Positions 24,562 to 35,892 of a stretch of 64,000 bases of DNA are shown one piece after another. Source of the stretch: Chlorobiota bacterium (GTDB lineage: Bacteria > Bacteroidota > Bacteroidia > Bacteroidales > JAADGE01); assembly GCA_013152535.1 (NCBI GenBank), contig JAADGE010000085.1:1-64000 (forward strand). Direction: 5' to 3'. The notes under the pieces are model-generated. The model saw only the letters and a program-made list of their open reading frames with translations. It was not told the DNA's origin and made no database searches. The translations under genes and the position numbers were made by a program. Within the stretch, counting starts at the first letter, position 1. The number at the start of each line of letters is the position of its first letter.

Positions 24562-26676
24562 ATGGCAGCAGAAGATTTAAAATATTTGCGTAACATTGGT
24601 ATCATGGCTCACATCGATGCCGGTAAAACTACAACAACCGAAAGGATATTGTATTATACCGGTGTGAATTATAAAATCGGGGAAGTGCATGACGGTCTTG
24701 CTACAATGGATTGGATGGAGCAAGAACAAGAACGCGGTATTACAATAACTTCTGCAGCAACTACAACTTATTGGAAACACAATGATATAGAATACAAAAT
24801 CAATATAATTGACACACCCGGTCACGTTGATTTTACAGTTGAAGTTGAACGCTCATTAAGAGTATTAGACGGTGCCGTTGCTGTATTTTGTGCTGTGGGA
24901 GGAGTCGAACCTCAATCCGAAACTGTCTGGAGACAAGCCGATAAATATCATGTTCCGGTTGTTGCCTTTGTGAATAAAATGGACAGAACAGGTGCTGATT
25001 TTTTTGGAGTTGTTGAACAAATAGAAGAAAAACTCGGAGCACATCCCGTGCCGTTTCAATTGCCTATAGGTTCTGAAGAAAACTTTAAGGGTGTTATTGA
25101 CTTAATTGAAAAAAAATCATATATTTGGAATAACGAAGACGAATACGGAGAAAAATATGAGATTTCTGATATAAGTGAAGAGTATACAGAAATAGTTGAA
25201 GAGTGGAGGGAATATTTAATTGAAAATGTTATTGAGAATGATGATGAAATGATAGAACGATTTTTTGAAAATCGTAATAGTATTTCTGTTCAGGAATTTA
25301 AAGAAGTGGCAAGGAAAGCAGTGTTGCTGAGGAAAATAATCCCTGTTTTTTGCGGTACGGCATTACGAAATAAAGGGATACAGATGTTATTAGATGCTGT
25401 TGCAGATTATCTGCCGAGTCCTGTTGATATTCCGCCTGTTAAGGGGATTAATCCTAAAAGTAATAATGAAGTCATAAGAAACGCAGATAAAAATGAACCT
25501 TTATCTGCATTGGTTTTTAAAATATCAACTGATAAATATGTCGGAAAATTAGCTTATGTCAGAGTATATTCAGGTTTTTTAAAAGCTAAATCACAAGTTT
25601 TCAATCCCAGAACAAAAAAGCGTGAACGCTTAATGAATTTATATCACATGCATGCAAATAAACAAATTGCTGTTGAAGAAGTTACGGCAGGTGATATTTG
25701 TGCAATAAGCGGATTTAAAGATATTCAAACCGGAGACACTCTCACAGCTGAAAATAAACAAGTTATTCTGGAAAATATTCAATTTCCCGAACCTGTAATC
25801 GGAATTGTAATTGAACCTAAAGCCCAGAAAGATATTGATAAATTAGCCGATTCATTGCAAGTATTGTCAGAAGAAGATCCTACATTCAAAGTTAAAATTG
25901 ACAAAAATACCGGACAAAGAATTATATACGGTATGGGTGAACTTCATTTAGAAATTATTACTGACAGATTAGAACGAGAATTTAATATTAAATGTAATAA
26001 AGGTAAACCTCAAGTATCGTATAAAGAAGAATTAACCAAAGAGGTTTTGCATCATGAAATTTTTGATAAAGATAATGCCGGAAAAGGAAAATTTGCTGAA
26101 ATAAAAGTAAAAATAGGACCTTTTCATACAAACGATGATACTGATAATTTTAGATTTCTAAACAGACTTAATAAAGGTGTATTACCTTCTAATTTTACGG
26201 AAGCAATTAAAAGAGGATTTATTCAGGCTATGAATAACGGACCTTTGGTAGGATATCCCTTGGAAAATTTATCTGTTGAATTATTAGATGCAACCTATAA
26301 ACAAGATGAATCTGACGAACTTTCATTTGAAATAGCAGCCAGACAAGCCTGCCGAATAGCATTTGTTAATGCAGCACCGGTACTACTCGAACCTTTTATG
26401 GAAATTGAAGTATTAACTCCGGGAGAATATCTTGGCGATATCGTTTCAGATTTAAATAAAAGACGCGCTAAAATAAACGGAACATCAGAAAAAGCAAATA
26501 TGCAGGTTATTCATGCAGTTGCACCATTATCTGAAATGTTCGGTTATGTTACAATTTTAAGAACTTTAAGTTCGGGAAGAGCTTCTTCCGTTATGGAATT
26601 CTCTCATTACGGTAAAGTAGAAGATAAAATATCAAATGGAATAATTGCAAGATTAACAGGAAAAATATTTGCTTAA
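24562..26676 (+). CDS. fusA: Elongation factor G (canonical)
   Basis: This 704-residue translocase has every GTPase motif intact: [16 protein letters not shown], the switch-I segment [25 protein letters not shown] with the catalytic His, and [14 protein letters not shown]. Domains II-V follow, ending with [20 protein letters not shown]. It moves tRNA and mRNA through the ribosome using GTP. It contrasts with the EF-G-like paralogue encoded 1.3 kb upstream on the other strand. Position between rpsG and rpsJ joins the str and S10 operons. Confidence 0.98.
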   Translation: MAAEDLKYLRNIGIMAHIDAGKTTTTERILYYTGVNYKIGEVHDGLATMDWMEQEQERGITITSAATTTYWKHNDIEYKINIIDTPGHVDFTVEVERSLRVLDGAVAVFCAVGGVEPQSETVWRQADKYHVPVVAFVNKMDRTGADFFGVVEQIEEKLGAHPVPFQLPIGSEENFKGVIDLIEKKSYIWNNEDEYGEKYEISDISEEYTEIVEEWREYLIENVIENDDEMIERFFENRNSISVQEFKEVARKAVLLRKIIPVFCGTALRNKGIQMLLDAVADYLPSPVDIPPVKGINPKSNNEVIRNADKNEPLSALVFKISTDKYVGKLAYVRVYSGFLKAKSQVFNPRTKKRERLMNLYHMHANKQIAVEEVTAGDICAISGFKDIQTGDTLTAENKQVILENIQFPEPVIGIVIEPKAQKDIDKLADSLQVLSEEDPTFKVKIDKNTGQRIIYGMGELHLEIITDRLEREFNIKCNKGKPQVSYKEELTKEVLHHEIFDKDNAGKGKFAEIKVKIGPFHTNDDTDNFRFLNRLNKGVLPSNFTEAIKRGFIQAMNNGPLVGYPLENLSVELLDATYKQDESDELSFEIAARQACRIAFVNAAPVLLEPFMEIEVLTPGEYLGDIVSDLNKRRAKINGTSEKANMQVIHAVAPLSEMFGYVTILRTLSSGRASSVMEFSHYGKVEDKISNGIIARLTGKIFA

Positions 26677-26688
26677 AATTTTATATAA

Positions 26689-26994
26689 ATGGCACAAAAA
26701 ATCAGAATAAAATTAAAATCTTACGATCACAACTTGGTTGATAATTCAGCTGAAAAGATTGTAAAGACCGTTAAAACAACAGGTGCAGTAGTAAGCGGAC
26801 CAATCCCTTTACCTACTCAAAAAAGAATTTTTACTGTTTTACGTTCAACTTTTGTAAATAAAAAATCAAGAGAACAATTTCAACTCTCTTCATTCAAAAG
26901 ATTGATTGATATTTACAGTTCAAATGCAAAAACTGTTGATGCATTAATGAAATTAGAACTTCCGAGCGGAGTTGATGTTGAAATAAAAGTGTAA
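26689..26994 (+). CDS. rpsJ: Ribosomal protein S10
   Basis: The 101-residue 30S protein and potential NusE antitermination factor. Signatures are [20 protein letters not shown] and [17 protein letters not shown]. It opens the S10 block just 12 bp after fusA; rplC follows after 30 bp. Confidence 0.98.
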   Translation: MAQKIRIKLKSYDHNLVDNSAEKIVKTVKTTGAVVSGPIPLPTQKRIFTVLRSTFVNKKSREQFQLSSFKRLIDIYSSNAKTVDALMKLELPSGVDVEIKV

Positions 26995-27024
26995 TTTTTT
27001 ATTAATTAATAAAAAGAAAGTAAA

Positions 27025-27645
27025 ATGGCCGGATTAATCGGAAAAAAAATCGGAATGACATCCGTTTTCAGTGCCGAGGGAAAAAATATTCCATGCACTG
27101 TTTTAGAAGCCGGACCTTGTGTTGTTACTCAAATTAAAACGATTGACAACGACGGGTATGAAGCTGTACAATTAGCGTACGATGAAAAAAAAGAAAAAAG
27201 AACTAATAAAGCACAAGCGGGGCATTTTAAAAATGCTAAAACTACTCCGAAAAGAAAATTAGTTGAATTTTCAACGGAAAAAGGAATTGAATACAAATTA
27301 GGAGACATTATTGATGTAGAAACATTTAATAATGACACTTGGGTTGATGTTACCGGATTCTCTAAAGGTAAAGGTTTTCAGGGAGTTGTAAAGAGATATA
27401 ACTTTAAAGGTGTAAATGATGCAACTCACGGACAACACAACAGATTAAGAGCACCGGGTTCCCTCGGAGCATCTTCATATCCTTCGAGAGTTTTTAAAGG
27501 AATGCGCATGGCAGGAAGAACAGGAAACGACAGAGTCAAAGTTTTAAATCTTCGTATTCTGAAAGTTATTCCTGAAAATAATATTATTATAGTAAAAGGG
27601 TCCGTTCCGGGTCCGAAAGGTTCATATATCTTAATCGAAAAATAA
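27025..27645 (+). CDS. rplC: Ribosomal protein L3
   Basis: The 206-residue early-assembly 50S protein, beginning [19 protein letters not shown]. The rRNA-contacting loop is [20 protein letters not shown], followed by [19 protein letters not shown]. Its stop codon shares one base with the rplD start (TAATG), implying coupled translation. Confidence 0.98.
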   Translation: MAGLIGKKIGMTSVFSAEGKNIPCTVLEAGPCVVTQIKTIDNDGYEAVQLAYDEKKEKRTNKAQAGHFKNAKTTPKRKLVEFSTEKGIEYKLGDIIDVETFNNDTWVDVTGFSKGKGFQGVVKRYNFKGVNDATHGQHNRLRAPGSLGASSYPSRVFKGMRMAGRTGNDRVKVLNLRILKVIPENNIIIVKGSVPGPKGSYILIEK

Positions 27646-28286
27646 TGGAATTGAATATATTAAATAAAGACGGAAAAGATACCGGCAAAAAAGTAACATT
27701 GTCTGACGAGATATTTGGTGTTGAACCTAATGACCATGTTATATATTTAGATGTAAAACAACATCTGGCAAATAAAAGGCAAGGTACTCATAAAGCAAAA
27801 GAAAGAGGAGAGGTAAAAGGGAGTACAAGAAAAATTAAAAAACAAAAAGGTACCGGTACCGCAAGGGCAGGAAGTATTAAAAGCCCGGTTTTAAGAGGAG
27901 GAGGAAGAGTTTTCGGTCCCAGACCGAGGGATTATAGTTTTAAGCTGAATAAAAAAGTTAAACAATTAGCCCGTAAATCAGCACTCTCTTACAAAGCTTC
28001 CGGTAATAATATTTTGGTTGTCGAAAACCTTGATTTTCAAGTACCTAAAACGAAAACACTCATTGATTTTAAAAATAATTTAAAAATTAATGATAAAAAA
28101 GTGCTTTTAGTTTTATCAAATGAAAATAAAAACATATATTTGTCAGCTCGAAATTTAAAGAAGTCTAAAGTCTTAACAGTTTCACAATTAAATACTTATG
28201 ATGTATTAAACAGTGAAACTCTGGTCTTAACAGAAGGCTCAATTGATAAAATTAACAAAGTTTTGGGCGTAAATCAAGAAAAATAA
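27645..28286 (+). CDS. rplD: Ribosomal protein L4
   Basis: The 213-residue 50S protein whose loop lines the exit tunnel. The loop signature is seen in [20 protein letters not shown] and [13 protein letters not shown]. In E. coli L4 also represses the S10 operon; no similar leader structure was seen here. It overlaps rplC by one base. Confidence 0.97.
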   Translation: MELNILNKDGKDTGKKVTLSDEIFGVEPNDHVIYLDVKQHLANKRQGTHKAKERGEVKGSTRKIKKQKGTGTARAGSIKSPVLRGGGRVFGPRPRDYSFKLNKKVKQLARKSALSYKASGNNILVVENLDFQVPKTKTLIDFKNNLKINDKKVLLVLSNENKNIYLSARNLKKSKVLTVSQLNTYDVLNSETLVLTEGSIDKINKVLGVNQEK

Positions 28287-28290
28287 GATT

Positions 28291-28581
28291 ATGAATATCC
28301 TTATTGAACCGATAATAACCGAAAAAATGACTGAAAAAAGTGAAAAACTTAATCAGTACGGATTTATTGTCAAAAAAGATGCAAATAAGATTGAAATTAA
28401 AAAAGCTGTTGAGAATTTTTATAATGTTACCGTAGAAAATGTAAATACAATGATTTACGGAGGAAAAAGAAGAGACCGTTTTACAAAACGCGGTTTAATT
28501 AAGGGAAGAACCAAATCATTTAAAAAAGCACTGGTTACATTATCCGACGGCGACACAATTGATTTTTACAGCAATATCTAA
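28291..28581 (+). CDS. rplW: Ribosomal protein L23
   Basis: The 96-residue 50S protein at the exit-tunnel rim, a docking site for trigger factor and SRP. It reads IEPIITEKMTEKSEKLNQYG then KAVENFYNVTVENVNTM. It lies 4 bp after rplD and 6 bp before rplB. Confidence 0.97.
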   Translation: MNILIEPIITEKMTEKSEKLNQYGFIVKKDANKIEIKKAVENFYNVTVENVNTMIYGGKRRDRFTKRGLIKGRTKSFKKALVTLSDGDTIDFYSNI

Positions 28582-28587
28582 GAGAAG

Positions 28588-29421
28588 ATGGGAGTTAAGA
28601 AATTAAAACCGGTTACACCCGGACAGAGACGAAAAATAGTCAACACTTTTGAAGAAATTACTGTTTCAAAACCTGAAAAAAGTTTGATTAAAGGTAAGTC
28701 GAAATCAGGAGGAAGAAATAACCAAGGGCGTATGACTATGCGTTATATAGGCGGCGGTCATAAAAAATCATACAGATTTGTTGATTTCAAAAGAAATAAA
28801 GACGGAGTTCCTGCAACAGTAAAGACAGTTGAATACGACCCGAACAGAACTGCATTTATATCTTTATTATTTTATGCTGACGGAGAAAAACGATATATTA
28901 TTGCTCCGAACGGTTTAAAAGTCGGAGATGTTATATTGTCCGGTAAAGATGTTGCACCGGAAATCGGAAATACTTTATTTTTATCTGACATTCCTTTAGG
29001 AACCGTTGTACATAATGTTGAGTTACAACCCGGAAAAGGCGGAGAAATGGCAAGAAGTGCTGGTTCATATGCACAATTAGTTTCTAAAGAAGGCAAGTTT
29101 GTTGTATTAAAATTACCTTCAGGAGAACTCAGAAAAATTTTGAGTACTTGCAGAGCTACTGTAGGAACTGTTTCCAACTCTGATAATGCACTTTTAAAAT
29201 CAGGAAAAGCAGGTCGCTCACGTTGGAAAGGAAGAAGACCCAGAGTAAGAGGCGTTGCAATGAACCCTGTTGATCACCCCATGGGAGGCGGTGAAGGAAA
29301 ATCTTCAGGAGGACATCCGCGGTCAAGAAACGGTATATTAGCTAAAGGTTTTAAAACCAGAGGTAAAAAAGTTTCTGATAAATATATTGTAGAAAGAAGA
29401 AAAAACAAGAAAAGAAAATAA
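28588..29421 (+). CDS. rplB: Ribosomal protein L2
   Basis: The 277-residue 50S protein required for subunit association and peptidyl-transferase assembly. The C-terminal signature [20 protein letters not shown], with its conserved His, and the basic tail [20 protein letters not shown] are intact. It sits between rplW and rpsS in conserved order. Confidence 0.98.
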   Translation: MGVKKLKPVTPGQRRKIVNTFEEITVSKPEKSLIKGKSKSGGRNNQGRMTMRYIGGGHKKSYRFVDFKRNKDGVPATVKTVEYDPNRTAFISLLFYADGEKRYIIAPNGLKVGDVILSGKDVAPEIGNTLFLSDIPLGTVVHNVELQPGKGGEMARSAGSYAQLVSKEGKFVVLKLPSGELRKILSTCRATVGTVSNSDNALLKSGKAGRSRWKGRRPRVRGVAMNPVDHPMGGGEGKSSGGHPRSRNGILAKGFKTRGKKVSDKYIVERRKNKKRK

Positions 29422-29438
29422 ATTTATAATTATTTTTT

Positions 29439-29702
29439 ATGAGCAGATCTCTCAAAAAAGGACCGTATATAGACTTTAAACTTGACAAAAAAGTTAAAGA
29501 AATGACTGAGTCCGGTAAAAAGAAAGTCATTAAAACATGGGCTAGAAATTCAATGATTTCCCCCGACTTTGTCGGACAAACAATAGCAGTACACAACGGT
29601 AAAAAATTTATTCCCGTTTACGTAACTGAAAATATGGTGGGACACAGATTAGGTGAATTTTCACCCACAAGAACATATAGAGGACATAAAAAGAAAAAAT
29701 AA
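29439..29702 (+). CDS. rpsS: Ribosomal protein S19
   Basis: An 87-residue 30S head protein, starting [19 protein letters not shown], with [20 protein letters not shown] and [16 protein letters not shown]. Its stop overlaps the rplV start by one base. Confidence 0.97.
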   Translation: MSRSLKKGPYIDFKLDKKVKEMTESGKKKVIKTWARNSMISPDFVGQTIAVHNGKKFIPVYVTENMVGHRLGEFSPTRTYRGHKKKK

Positions 29703-30103
29703 TGGGTGTACGTAAAAAACAAAGAGCAGAACAATTAAAAGAGCTGCGAAAAACGCAATATTTTGCAGTGCTTAAAGGTTGTCCGACCTCTCCTCGAAAA
29801 ATGAGATTGGTCGCCGATTTAATAAGAGGTGAAGAAGTATTAAAAGCCCTTGATATTTTAAAATATAATCCGAAAGAAGCTTCCGGAAGATTAGAAAAAC
29901 TTCTGAAATCTGCCATTGCTAATTGGGAAAATAAAAACGAAGGACAAAAACCTGAAGACCACTTTCTTTATATTAAAGAAATTCGTGTGGATTCAGCAAC
30001 AATGTTGAAAAGATATCAACCGGCTCCTCAAGGAAGAGCACACAGAATAAGAAAACGTTCAAATCACGTTACTTTATATATTGACAGTAAAGAAAACAAA
30101 TAA
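29702..30103 (+). CDS. rplV: Ribosomal protein L22
   Basis: The 133-residue 50S protein whose beta hairpin lines the exit tunnel. [17 protein letters not shown] opens the fold, and the tunnel hairpin corresponds to [20 protein letters not shown]. It overlaps both rpsS and rpsC by one base, so three genes are translationally coupled. Confidence 0.97.
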   Translation: MGVRKKQRAEQLKELRKTQYFAVLKGCPTSPRKMRLVADLIRGEEVLKALDILKYNPKEASGRLEKLLKSAIANWENKNEGQKPEDHFLYIKEIRVDSATMLKRYQPAPQGRAHRIRKRSNHVTLYIDSKENK

Positions 30104-30819
30104 TGGGACAAAAAATAAATCCGATAAGTAACAGACTTGGTATCATCAGAGGATGGGATTCTAATTGGTTCGGCGGAAAAAAATATGCTGACAAAATTCT
30201 TGAAGACAGTAAAATTCGAAAATATCTTAAAACTCGTTTGGCTAAAGCCGGAGTCTCAAGAATTATCATTGAAAGAACTTTAAAACTCATTACTGTTACC
30301 ATTACTACTTCAAGACCCGGTATTATTATCGGAAAAGGAGGACAGGAAGTTGATAAGTTAAAAGAAGAATTGAAAAAAATAACAGGTGAAAAAGATATTC
30401 AAATTAATATTTTTGAAATCAAAAAACCTGAACTTGATGCAGTTATAGTTGCAGAAAATATTGCTAAACAAGTAGAAGGAAATATTGCATACCGAAGAGC
30501 AGTAAGAATGGCAATCTCTTCTACAATGAGAATGGGAGCCGAAGGAATTAAAGTATTGGTTTCAGGTCGTTTAAACGGTGCTGAAATGGCTCGTAACGAA
30601 ATGTATAAAGAAGGAAGAACTCCTTTACATACCTTAAGAGCCGATATTGATTACTTTAATGCGGAAGCATTGACAAAAGTCGGCTTAATCGGAATTAAAG
30701 TTTGGATTTGCCGAGGTGAAAAATTCGGAAAACAAGATTTAACCCCGAATTTCAGTAAACAAACAAAAAAAGGATCACACCACCGTTCAGGCGGACCCAA
30801 AAGAAGAAGAAGAAATTAA
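30103..30819 (+). CDS. rpsC: Ribosomal protein S3
   Basis: The 238-residue 30S protein at the mRNA entry channel. The KH domain holds the G-x-x-G loop in [18 protein letters not shown], followed by [19 protein letters not shown]. The basic C terminus GGPKRRRRN completes it. It overlaps rplV by one base. Confidence 0.97.
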   Translation: MGQKINPISNRLGIIRGWDSNWFGGKKYADKILEDSKIRKYLKTRLAKAGVSRIIIERTLKLITVTITTSRPGIIIGKGGQEVDKLKEELKKITGEKDIQINIFEIKKPELDAVIVAENIAKQVEGNIAYRRAVRMAISSTMRMGAEGIKVLVSGRLNGAEMARNEMYKEGRTPLHTLRADIDYFNAEALTKVGLIGIKVWICRGEKFGKQDLTPNFSKQTKKGSHHRSGGPKRRRRN

Positions 30820-30837
30820 CAGTTAAGTTATTTTAAA

Positions 30838-31263
30838 ATGTTACAACCAAAGAAAACAAAATTCAGAAAACAACAAAAAGGGAGAATGAAAGGTAATTCT
30901 CACAGAGGAACTACCATTGCATTTGGTTCATTTGCTATAAAATCCCTTGAAACTGAATGGCTGACAGGAAGACAAATTGAAGCAGCTCGTCAAGCTGTTA
31001 CAAGATATATGAAACGTGAAGGAAATATATGGATTCGTATTTTTCCCGATAAACCGGTAACTAAAAAACCTGCGGAAGTTCGTATGGGTAAAGGTAAAGG
31101 AGAACCGGAATTATTTGTTGCAAGAGTTCAGCCCGGAAGAATTTTATTTGAAGCAGACGGAGTACCCGAAGCAGTTGCTCGCGAAGCAATGAGATTAGCA
31201 GCTCAAAAATTACCTGTAAAAACGAAATTTATTGTACGAAGAGATTATACTGAAACTGTTTAA
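30838..31263 (+). CDS. rplP: Ribosomal protein L16
   Basis: The 141-residue 50S protein next to the A-site tRNA. It begins [19 protein letters not shown] and contains [20 protein letters not shown] and [14 protein letters not shown], all family signatures. It lies 18 bp after rpsC. Confidence 0.97.
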   Translation: MLQPKKTKFRKQQKGRMKGNSHRGTTIAFGSFAIKSLETEWLTGRQIEAARQAVTRYMKREGNIWIRIFPDKPVTKKPAEVRMGKGKGEPELFVARVQPGRILFEADGVPEAVAREAMRLAAQKLPVKTKFIVRRDYTETV

Positions 31264-31291
31264 TCTTTTATTATAGTTAAAATAATACGAA

Positions 31292-31495
31292 ATGAAAAAT
31301 TCTGAAATAAAAGAATTGTCAACAAAAGAGTTGTTTGAAAGATTAGTCAGTGAAAGTGATAACTTATTTTCATTGAGAATGAATCACAAAATATCTGATC
31401 TAGATAACCCTCATCAAATTAAAGAATCTAAAAGATCTGTTGCTCGTTTAAAAACAGAAATAAGAAAAAGAGAATTAAACGAAGTTAAATCTTAA
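31292..31495 (+). CDS. rpmC: Ribosomal protein L29
   Basis: The 67-residue two-helix protein at the exit-tunnel rim. It reads IKELSTKELFERLVSESDNL and ends with SVARLKTEIRKRE. It is in its usual place between rplP and rpsQ. Confidence 0.95.
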   Translation: MKNSEIKELSTKELFERLVSESDNLFSLRMNHKISDLDNPHQIKESKRSVARLKTEIRKRELNEVKS

Positions 31496-31510
31496 TTTGA
31501 TATAAAAAAA

Positions 31511-31768
31511 ATGGAACAAAGGAATTTAAGAAAAGAACGAACAGGTACTGTTACCGGTGATAAAATGCAAAAGTCAATTACCGTTACCGTAAGAACACGA
31601 TATAAACATAAGATGTACGGTAAATTTATGACTAAAACAAAAAAGTATATTGCTCATGATGAGGAAGATACTTGCAAGCTGGGTGATGTAGTCAAAATTG
31701 CAGAAACAAGACCGCTCAGTAAGAGAAAAAAATGGAGATTAGTTGAAATAATTGAAAGAGCTAAGTAA
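31511..31768 (+). CDS. rpsQ: Ribosomal protein S17
   Basis: The 85-residue OB-fold 30S protein. [20 protein letters not shown] and [19 protein letters not shown] are family signatures. It lies 2 bp before rplN. Confidence 0.97.
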   Translation: MEQRNLRKERTGTVTGDKMQKSITVTVRTRYKHKMYGKFMTKTKKYIAHDEEDTCKLGDVVKIAETRPLSKRKKWRLVEIIERAK

Positions 31769-31770
31769 TC

Positions 31771-32136
31771 ATGATACAACAAGAAAGCAGAGTAAATGTT
31801 GCTGATAACAGCGGAGCAAAAGAAGTGCTGGTAATCAGAGTTTTAGGAGGTACTAAAAAAAGATATGCCACTATCGGAGATCAAGTAGTTGTTGCCGTAA
31901 AAAGTGCCATACCGGCAGGTGAAATAAAAAAAGGTACCGTAACTAAAGGCGTTGTGGTCAGAACAAAAAAAGAAATTCGCAGACCGGACGGTTCTTATAT
32001 TCGTTTTGACGATAATGCAGTTGTTCTTTTAAATGCAACGGGTGAAATGAGGGGTACACGTGTTTTCGGTCCGATACCGAGAGAATTGCGTAAAACAAAT
32101 ATGAAAATTATTTCATTGGCTCCGGAAGTTTTATAA
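31771..32136 (+). CDS. rplN: Ribosomal protein L14
   Basis: The 121-residue 50S interface protein. It starts [20 protein letters not shown], includes [20 protein letters not shown], and ends with [20 protein letters not shown]. It opens the spc block. Confidence 0.98.
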   Translation: MIQQESRVNVADNSGAKEVLVIRVLGGTKKRYATIGDQVVVAVKSAIPAGEIKKGTVTKGVVVRTKKEIRRPDGSYIRFDDNAVVLLNATGEMRGTRVFGPIPRELRKTNMKIISLAPEVL

Positions 32137-32154
32137 ATTGAAAATTTTAGTTTA

Positions 32155-32484
32155 ATGCAAAAGAAAATATACATTAAGAAAGGCGATATCGTTTTTGTAA
32201 ATTCAGGAAATGATAAAGGCAAAAAAGGTCGTGTTTTGATGGTTAACCGTGATAAGTATAAAGCTATCGTTGAAGGAGTTAATATTATTTCAAAACATAC
32301 AAAACCTAATGCAAAATATCCTGAAGGAGGAATTATAAAAGAAGAAGCTTCTATTCATATTTCAAATTTAAATGTAATATGTCCGGAAACCGGTGTTCCC
32401 ACAAGAATAGGAAGAAAATTAAACAGTAACGGGAAATTAGTTCGTTACTCTAAAAAGTCTAAGAACCAACAAGAGATTAAATAA
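32155..32484 (+). CDS. rplX: Ribosomal protein L24
   Basis: The 109-residue assembly-initiator protein of the 50S subunit with a KOW motif, [20 protein letters not shown], followed by [12 protein letters not shown]. Its final base overlaps the rplE start. Confidence 0.96.
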   Translation: MQKKIYIKKGDIVFVNSGNDKGKKGRVLMVNRDKYKAIVEGVNIISKHTKPNAKYPEGGIIKEEASIHISNLNVICPETGVPTRIGRKLNSNGKLVRYSKKSKNQQEIK

Positions 32485-33032
32485 TGGAAAAGAGAATTCC
32501 GACATTAAAGAAAAAATTTAAAGAAGAAATTACTCCTTCATTACAAAAAGAATTTAAATATTCCAGTGTAATGCAAGTTCCGAGATTAGAAAAAATTGTT
32601 TTGAATCAAGGAATAGGTCAGGGTGTTGCCGATAAAAAAGTAATTACTACAGCTCAAGAAGAGTTATCAGTAATAGCAGGTCAACATGCAATACAACGTA
32701 TTGCAAAAAACAACATTTCTAACTTTAAATTACGTGAAGGAATGCCGATAGGTGTTTCAGTAACTTTGAGAAAAGACAGAATGTATGAATTTTTGGAAAA
32801 ACTTTTAGTTGTTGCCATTCCCAGAATCAAGGATTTTAACGGAATTTCCAATAAATTTGACGGAAGAGGTAACTATACCCTCGGGATAGAAGAACAATTT
32901 ATTTTTCCTGAAATTGAACTCGATAAGATTGATAAAATCTTAGGTATGAATATAACATTTGTTACATCTGCAAAAACCGACGAAGAAGGTTATGCACTAT
33001 TAAAACATTTCGGATTTCCTTTTAAAAAATAA
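32484..33032 (+). CDS. rplE: Ribosomal protein L5
   Basis: The 182-residue 50S central-protuberance protein that binds 5S rRNA. Signatures are [20 protein letters not shown] and [20 protein letters not shown]. It overlaps rplX by one base; rpsN follows 5 bp later. Confidence 0.97.
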   Translation: MEKRIPTLKKKFKEEITPSLQKEFKYSSVMQVPRLEKIVLNQGIGQGVADKKVITTAQEELSVIAGQHAIQRIAKNNISNFKLREGMPIGVSVTLRKDRMYEFLEKLLVVAIPRIKDFNGISNKFDGRGNYTLGIEEQFIFPEIELDKIDKILGMNITFVTSAKTDEEGYALLKHFGFPFKK

Positions 33033-33037
33033 TAAAT

Positions 33038-33307
33038 ATGGCTAAAGAATCAATGAAAGCTCGTGAGCGAAAAAGACAAAAAATGGTCGATAAATACGCT
33101 GAAAAAAGAGCAAAATTAAAAGCTGAAGGTGATTGGGAAGGATTGCAAAAATTACCGAAAAATTCATCTAAAGTTCGTTTGCATAACAGATGCAGCATCA
33201 CGGGCAGACCAAAAGGTTATATGAGGCAATTCGGAATCAGCAGAATAACATTCAGAGAAATGGCTTCTGAAGGATTAATTCCCGGAGTTAAGAAAGCAAG
33301 TTGGTAA
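33038..33307 (+). CDS. rpsN: Ribosomal protein S14 (zinc-free type)
   Basis: The 89-residue 30S head protein. The conserved block [20 protein letters not shown] is present, but only one Cys occurs, so this is the zinc-independent C-minus type. It lies 5 bp after rplE. Confidence 0.97.
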   Translation: MAKESMKARERKRQKMVDKYAEKRAKLKAEGDWEGLQKLPKNSSKVRLHNRCSITGRPKGYMRQFGISRITFREMASEGLIPGVKKASW

Positions 33308-33325
33308 ATTTTAAATAAATTAGTA

Positions 33326-33724
33326 ATGATTACAGATACGGTTGCAGATTACCTTACACGAATCAGAAATGCTGTTATGGCAAAACATAAAGTTGTCGAA
33401 ATTCCGGCTTCTAATTTGAAAAAAGCTATAACTAAGTTATTATTTGATCAAGGATATATATTAAGTTATAAATTTGAAGATGATGATAAGCAAGGAATTA
33501 TTAAAATAGCCCTTAAATATCATCCTAAAACAAAAGTACCCGCTATTCATAAATTAGAACGCGTAAGTACACCCGGTTTACGAAAATATACTTCTGCAGC
33601 AGATATGCCCAGAGTATTAAACGGATTAGGTATAGCAATTATATCTACCTCCGGAGGCGTAATGACAAATAAAGAAGCTGCTCGTCAAAAAATAGGCGGT
33701 GAGGTATTATGTTATGTATATTAG
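33326..33724 (+). CDS. rpsH: Ribosomal protein S8
   Basis: The 132-residue primary 16S-binding protein, which in E. coli also represses the spc operon. It reads DTVADYLTRIRNAVMAKHKV and ends with GLGIAIISTSGGVMTNKEA. It lies between rpsN and rplF as usual. Confidence 0.97.
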   Translation: MITDTVADYLTRIRNAVMAKHKVVEIPASNLKKAITKLLFDQGYILSYKFEDDDKQGIIKIALKYHPKTKVPAIHKLERVSTPGLRKYTSAADMPRVLNGLGIAIISTSGGVMTNKEAARQKIGGEVLCYVY

Positions 33725-33757
33725 AATTAAAAATTTGAAATAAAAGGATAAGATAAG

Positions 33758-34312
33758 ATGTCACGAATAGGTAAATTACCGGTTATTATTCCGGATGGTG
33801 TTAAAGTTGATGTTTCTGAGGATAACGTAGTTACCGTAAAAGGGAAACTAGGAGAATTATCTCAAAAAATTCACAAAGACATTAAACTTGAGATTGAAGG
33901 AAATATAATCAATTTAACACGACCTTCTGATTCTAAACAACATAAATCGTTTCACGGTTTATCTCGCGTATTAGTTAATAATATGGTTGAAGGAGTTTCT
34001 AAAGGATTTGAGAAAAAACTTGAAGTTATAGGAGTCGGTTACAGAGCTTCTGCAAACGGTCAATTATTAGAAGTAAATGTAGGGTATTCTCATCCTATTA
34101 TAATTCAATTGCCTGATGCAGTTAAAGTTGAAGTTCAACAGGAAAAAAGACAAAATGCATTTATCACTCTTAAAAGTTTTGATAAACAATTATTGGGCAA
34201 CGTTGCTGCTAAAGTAAGATCCTTCAGAAAACCGGAACCCTATAAAGGAAAAGGTATTCGCTACGTTGGTGAATATGTAAGGAAAAAAGTCGGAAAAGCA
34301 GCATCAGAATAA
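33758..34312 (+). CDS. rplF: Ribosomal protein L6
   Basis: The 184-residue 50S protein near the factor-binding site. Two similar domains are visible, beginning [20 protein letters not shown]; the C-terminal signature is [20 protein letters not shown]. Confidence 0.97.
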   Translation: MSRIGKLPVIIPDGVKVDVSEDNVVTVKGKLGELSQKIHKDIKLEIEGNIINLTRPSDSKQHKSFHGLSRVLVNNMVEGVSKGFEKKLEVIGVGYRASANGQLLEVNVGYSHPIIIQLPDAVKVEVQQEKRQNAFITLKSFDKQLLGNVAAKVRSFRKPEPYKGKGIRYVGEYVRKKVGKAASE

Positions 34313-34337
34313 TATATTTATTATAAAAAGAATTAAA

Positions 34338-34697
34338 ATGGCTTTATCAAAGAGAGACAGAAGATTACGAATCAGAAGACGAATCAGAAAAAGAATTCAC
34401 GGAACTGCCGAAATACCCAGAATGTCAGTTTTCCGTAGTAATAAACATATTTATGTACAATTGATTGATGATATTTCAGCTAAAACTCTTGTTGCAGCAT
34501 CTTCAGCAGATAAAGGCTTAATTGAAGACAATAAAGCTAAGAAAGAAGTTATTGCCGCAGTTGTAGGGAAAAAAATTGCCGAAAAAGCAAAAGATAATAA
34601 AATATCTCAAATTGTTTTTGACAGAGGCGGATATTTATATCACGGCAGAGTTAAATCTTTAGCTGAAGCAGCAAGAAAAGAAGGACTTAAATTTTAA
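34338..34697 (+). CDS. rplR: Ribosomal protein L18
   Basis: The 119-residue 5S rRNA-binding protein. It has a basic N terminus ([20 protein letters not shown]), then [19 protein letters not shown], and ends with [20 protein letters not shown]. It lies 5 bp before rpsE. Confidence 0.97.
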   Translation: MALSKRDRRLRIRRRIRKRIHGTAEIPRMSVFRSNKHIYVQLIDDISAKTLVAASSADKGLIEDNKAKKEVIAAVVGKKIAEKAKDNKISQIVFDRGGYLYHGRVKSLAEAARKEGLKF

Positions 34698-34702
34698 CGA
34701 AC

Positions 34703-35221
34703 ATGGCAGAACGCAGAGAAAAAAAAGTTAGAAATACAGATTTAGAATTAAAAGACAGATTAGTTGCTATTAAAAGAGTTACTAAAGTTACTAAAGGCGG
34801 TCGTACATTCAGTTTTGCTGCAATTGTAGTTGTCGGTGACGAACATGGTATTGTAGGTCAAGGTCTCGGTAAGGCAGGTGAAGTTGCAACAGCTATCCAA
34901 AAAGGAATAGAAGACGCAAAAAAGAATCTTCACAAGGTTCCCGTTTTAAAAGGTACAATTCCTCACAAACAAACTGCTCGTTACGGAGGTGCTGATGTTC
35001 TCATGATTCCTGCTTCTCACGGAACAGGTGTGAAAGCCGGCGGTGCAATGCGTGCAGTACTTGAAAGTGCCGGAGTAAAAGATGTACTGGCAAAATCTAA
35101 AGGTTCTTCAAATCCTCATAATCTTGTTAAAGCTACTATGAAAGCATTATTAACAATGAGAGATGCATACACAATTACTCAGCACAGAGGAATTTCTATT
35201 GATAAAGTTTTTAACGGATAG
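34703..35221 (+). CDS. rpsE: Ribosomal protein S5
   Basis: The 172-residue 30S fidelity protein. The dsRNA-binding-like N-terminal domain includes [20 protein letters not shown], and the C-terminal domain contains [20 protein letters not shown]. Typical length and order. Confidence 0.97.
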   Translation: MAERREKKVRNTDLELKDRLVAIKRVTKVTKGGRTFSFAAIVVVGDEHGIVGQGLGKAGEVATAIQKGIEDAKKNLHKVPVLKGTIPHKQTARYGGADVLMIPASHGTGVKAGGAMRAVLESAGVKDVLAKSKGSSNPHNLVKATMKALLTMRDAYTITQHRGISIDKVFNG

Positions 35222-35231
35222 ATAATATAAA

Positions 35232-35414
35232 ATGGCAAAGATAAAAGTTACAAAACGGAAAAGCAGTATCGGTTCTACCGAAAGACAAAAAGCAACATTA
35301 ACGGCTTTAGGTTTAGGAAAAATAAACAGTTCTGCTGAACACGAAGAAACAGATCAAATTAAAGGAATGATTCGAAAAGTCAACCATTTGGTATCTGTTG
35401 AAAAAATAAAATAA
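35232..35414 (+). CDS. rpmD: Ribosomal protein L30
   Basis: A 60-residue 50S protein. KVTKRKSSIGSTERQKATLT and LGLGKINSSAEHE match the family; the ending is GMIRKVNHLVSVEKI. It is in conserved position between rpsE and rplO. Confidence 0.95.
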   Translation: MAKIKVTKRKSSIGSTERQKATLTALGLGKINSSAEHEETDQIKGMIRKVNHLVSVEKIK

Positions 35415-35439
35415 TTAATACCTGAAGAAATATTAAACG

Positions 35440-35892
35440 ATGGATTTAAGTAATTTACAACCTGCAAAAGGGTCAATTAAAAAGAAAAAAAGAATAGCAA
35501 GAGGTATCGGTTCAGGTAAAGGACGCACTGCAACTCGAGGACATAATGGGCAGAAATCCAGATCCGGTTATTCACGAAGATTCGGTTTTGAAGGCGGTCA
35601 AATGCCTATCCACAGAAGATTACCGAAATTCGGTTTCAGAAATATCAATCGAGTTGAATATAAAGCGATTAATATTGAAACTCTTGAAAAACTTGCAAAA
35701 GATAAATCTATGACAGTTATAGATGTTGAATCATTAAAAAATGCAGGTTTTATTCAAAAAAATGATTTGGTTAAAATACTCGGAAATGGTGAATTAACCG
35801 CTAAAATTGAAGTTAAAGCTCATGCTTTTTCAAAATCAGCTGTTGAAGCTATAGAAAAAGCCGGTGGTAAAGTTGAAAAAATTCAGAATTAA
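35440..35892 (+). CDS. rplO: Ribosomal protein L15
   Basis: The 150-residue 50S protein. The Gly/Arg-rich N terminus (IARGIGSGKGRTATRGHNGQ) and GFEGGQMPIHRRLPKFGF are characteristic. Its last base overlaps the secY start codon, coupling the two. Confidence 0.97.
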   Translation: MDLSNLQPAKGSIKKKKRIARGIGSGKGRTATRGHNGQKSRSGYSRRFGFEGGQMPIHRRLPKFGFRNINRVEYKAINIETLEKLAKDKSMTVIDVESLKNAGFIQKNDLVKILGNGELTAKIEVKAHAFSKSAVEAIEKAGGKVEKIQN

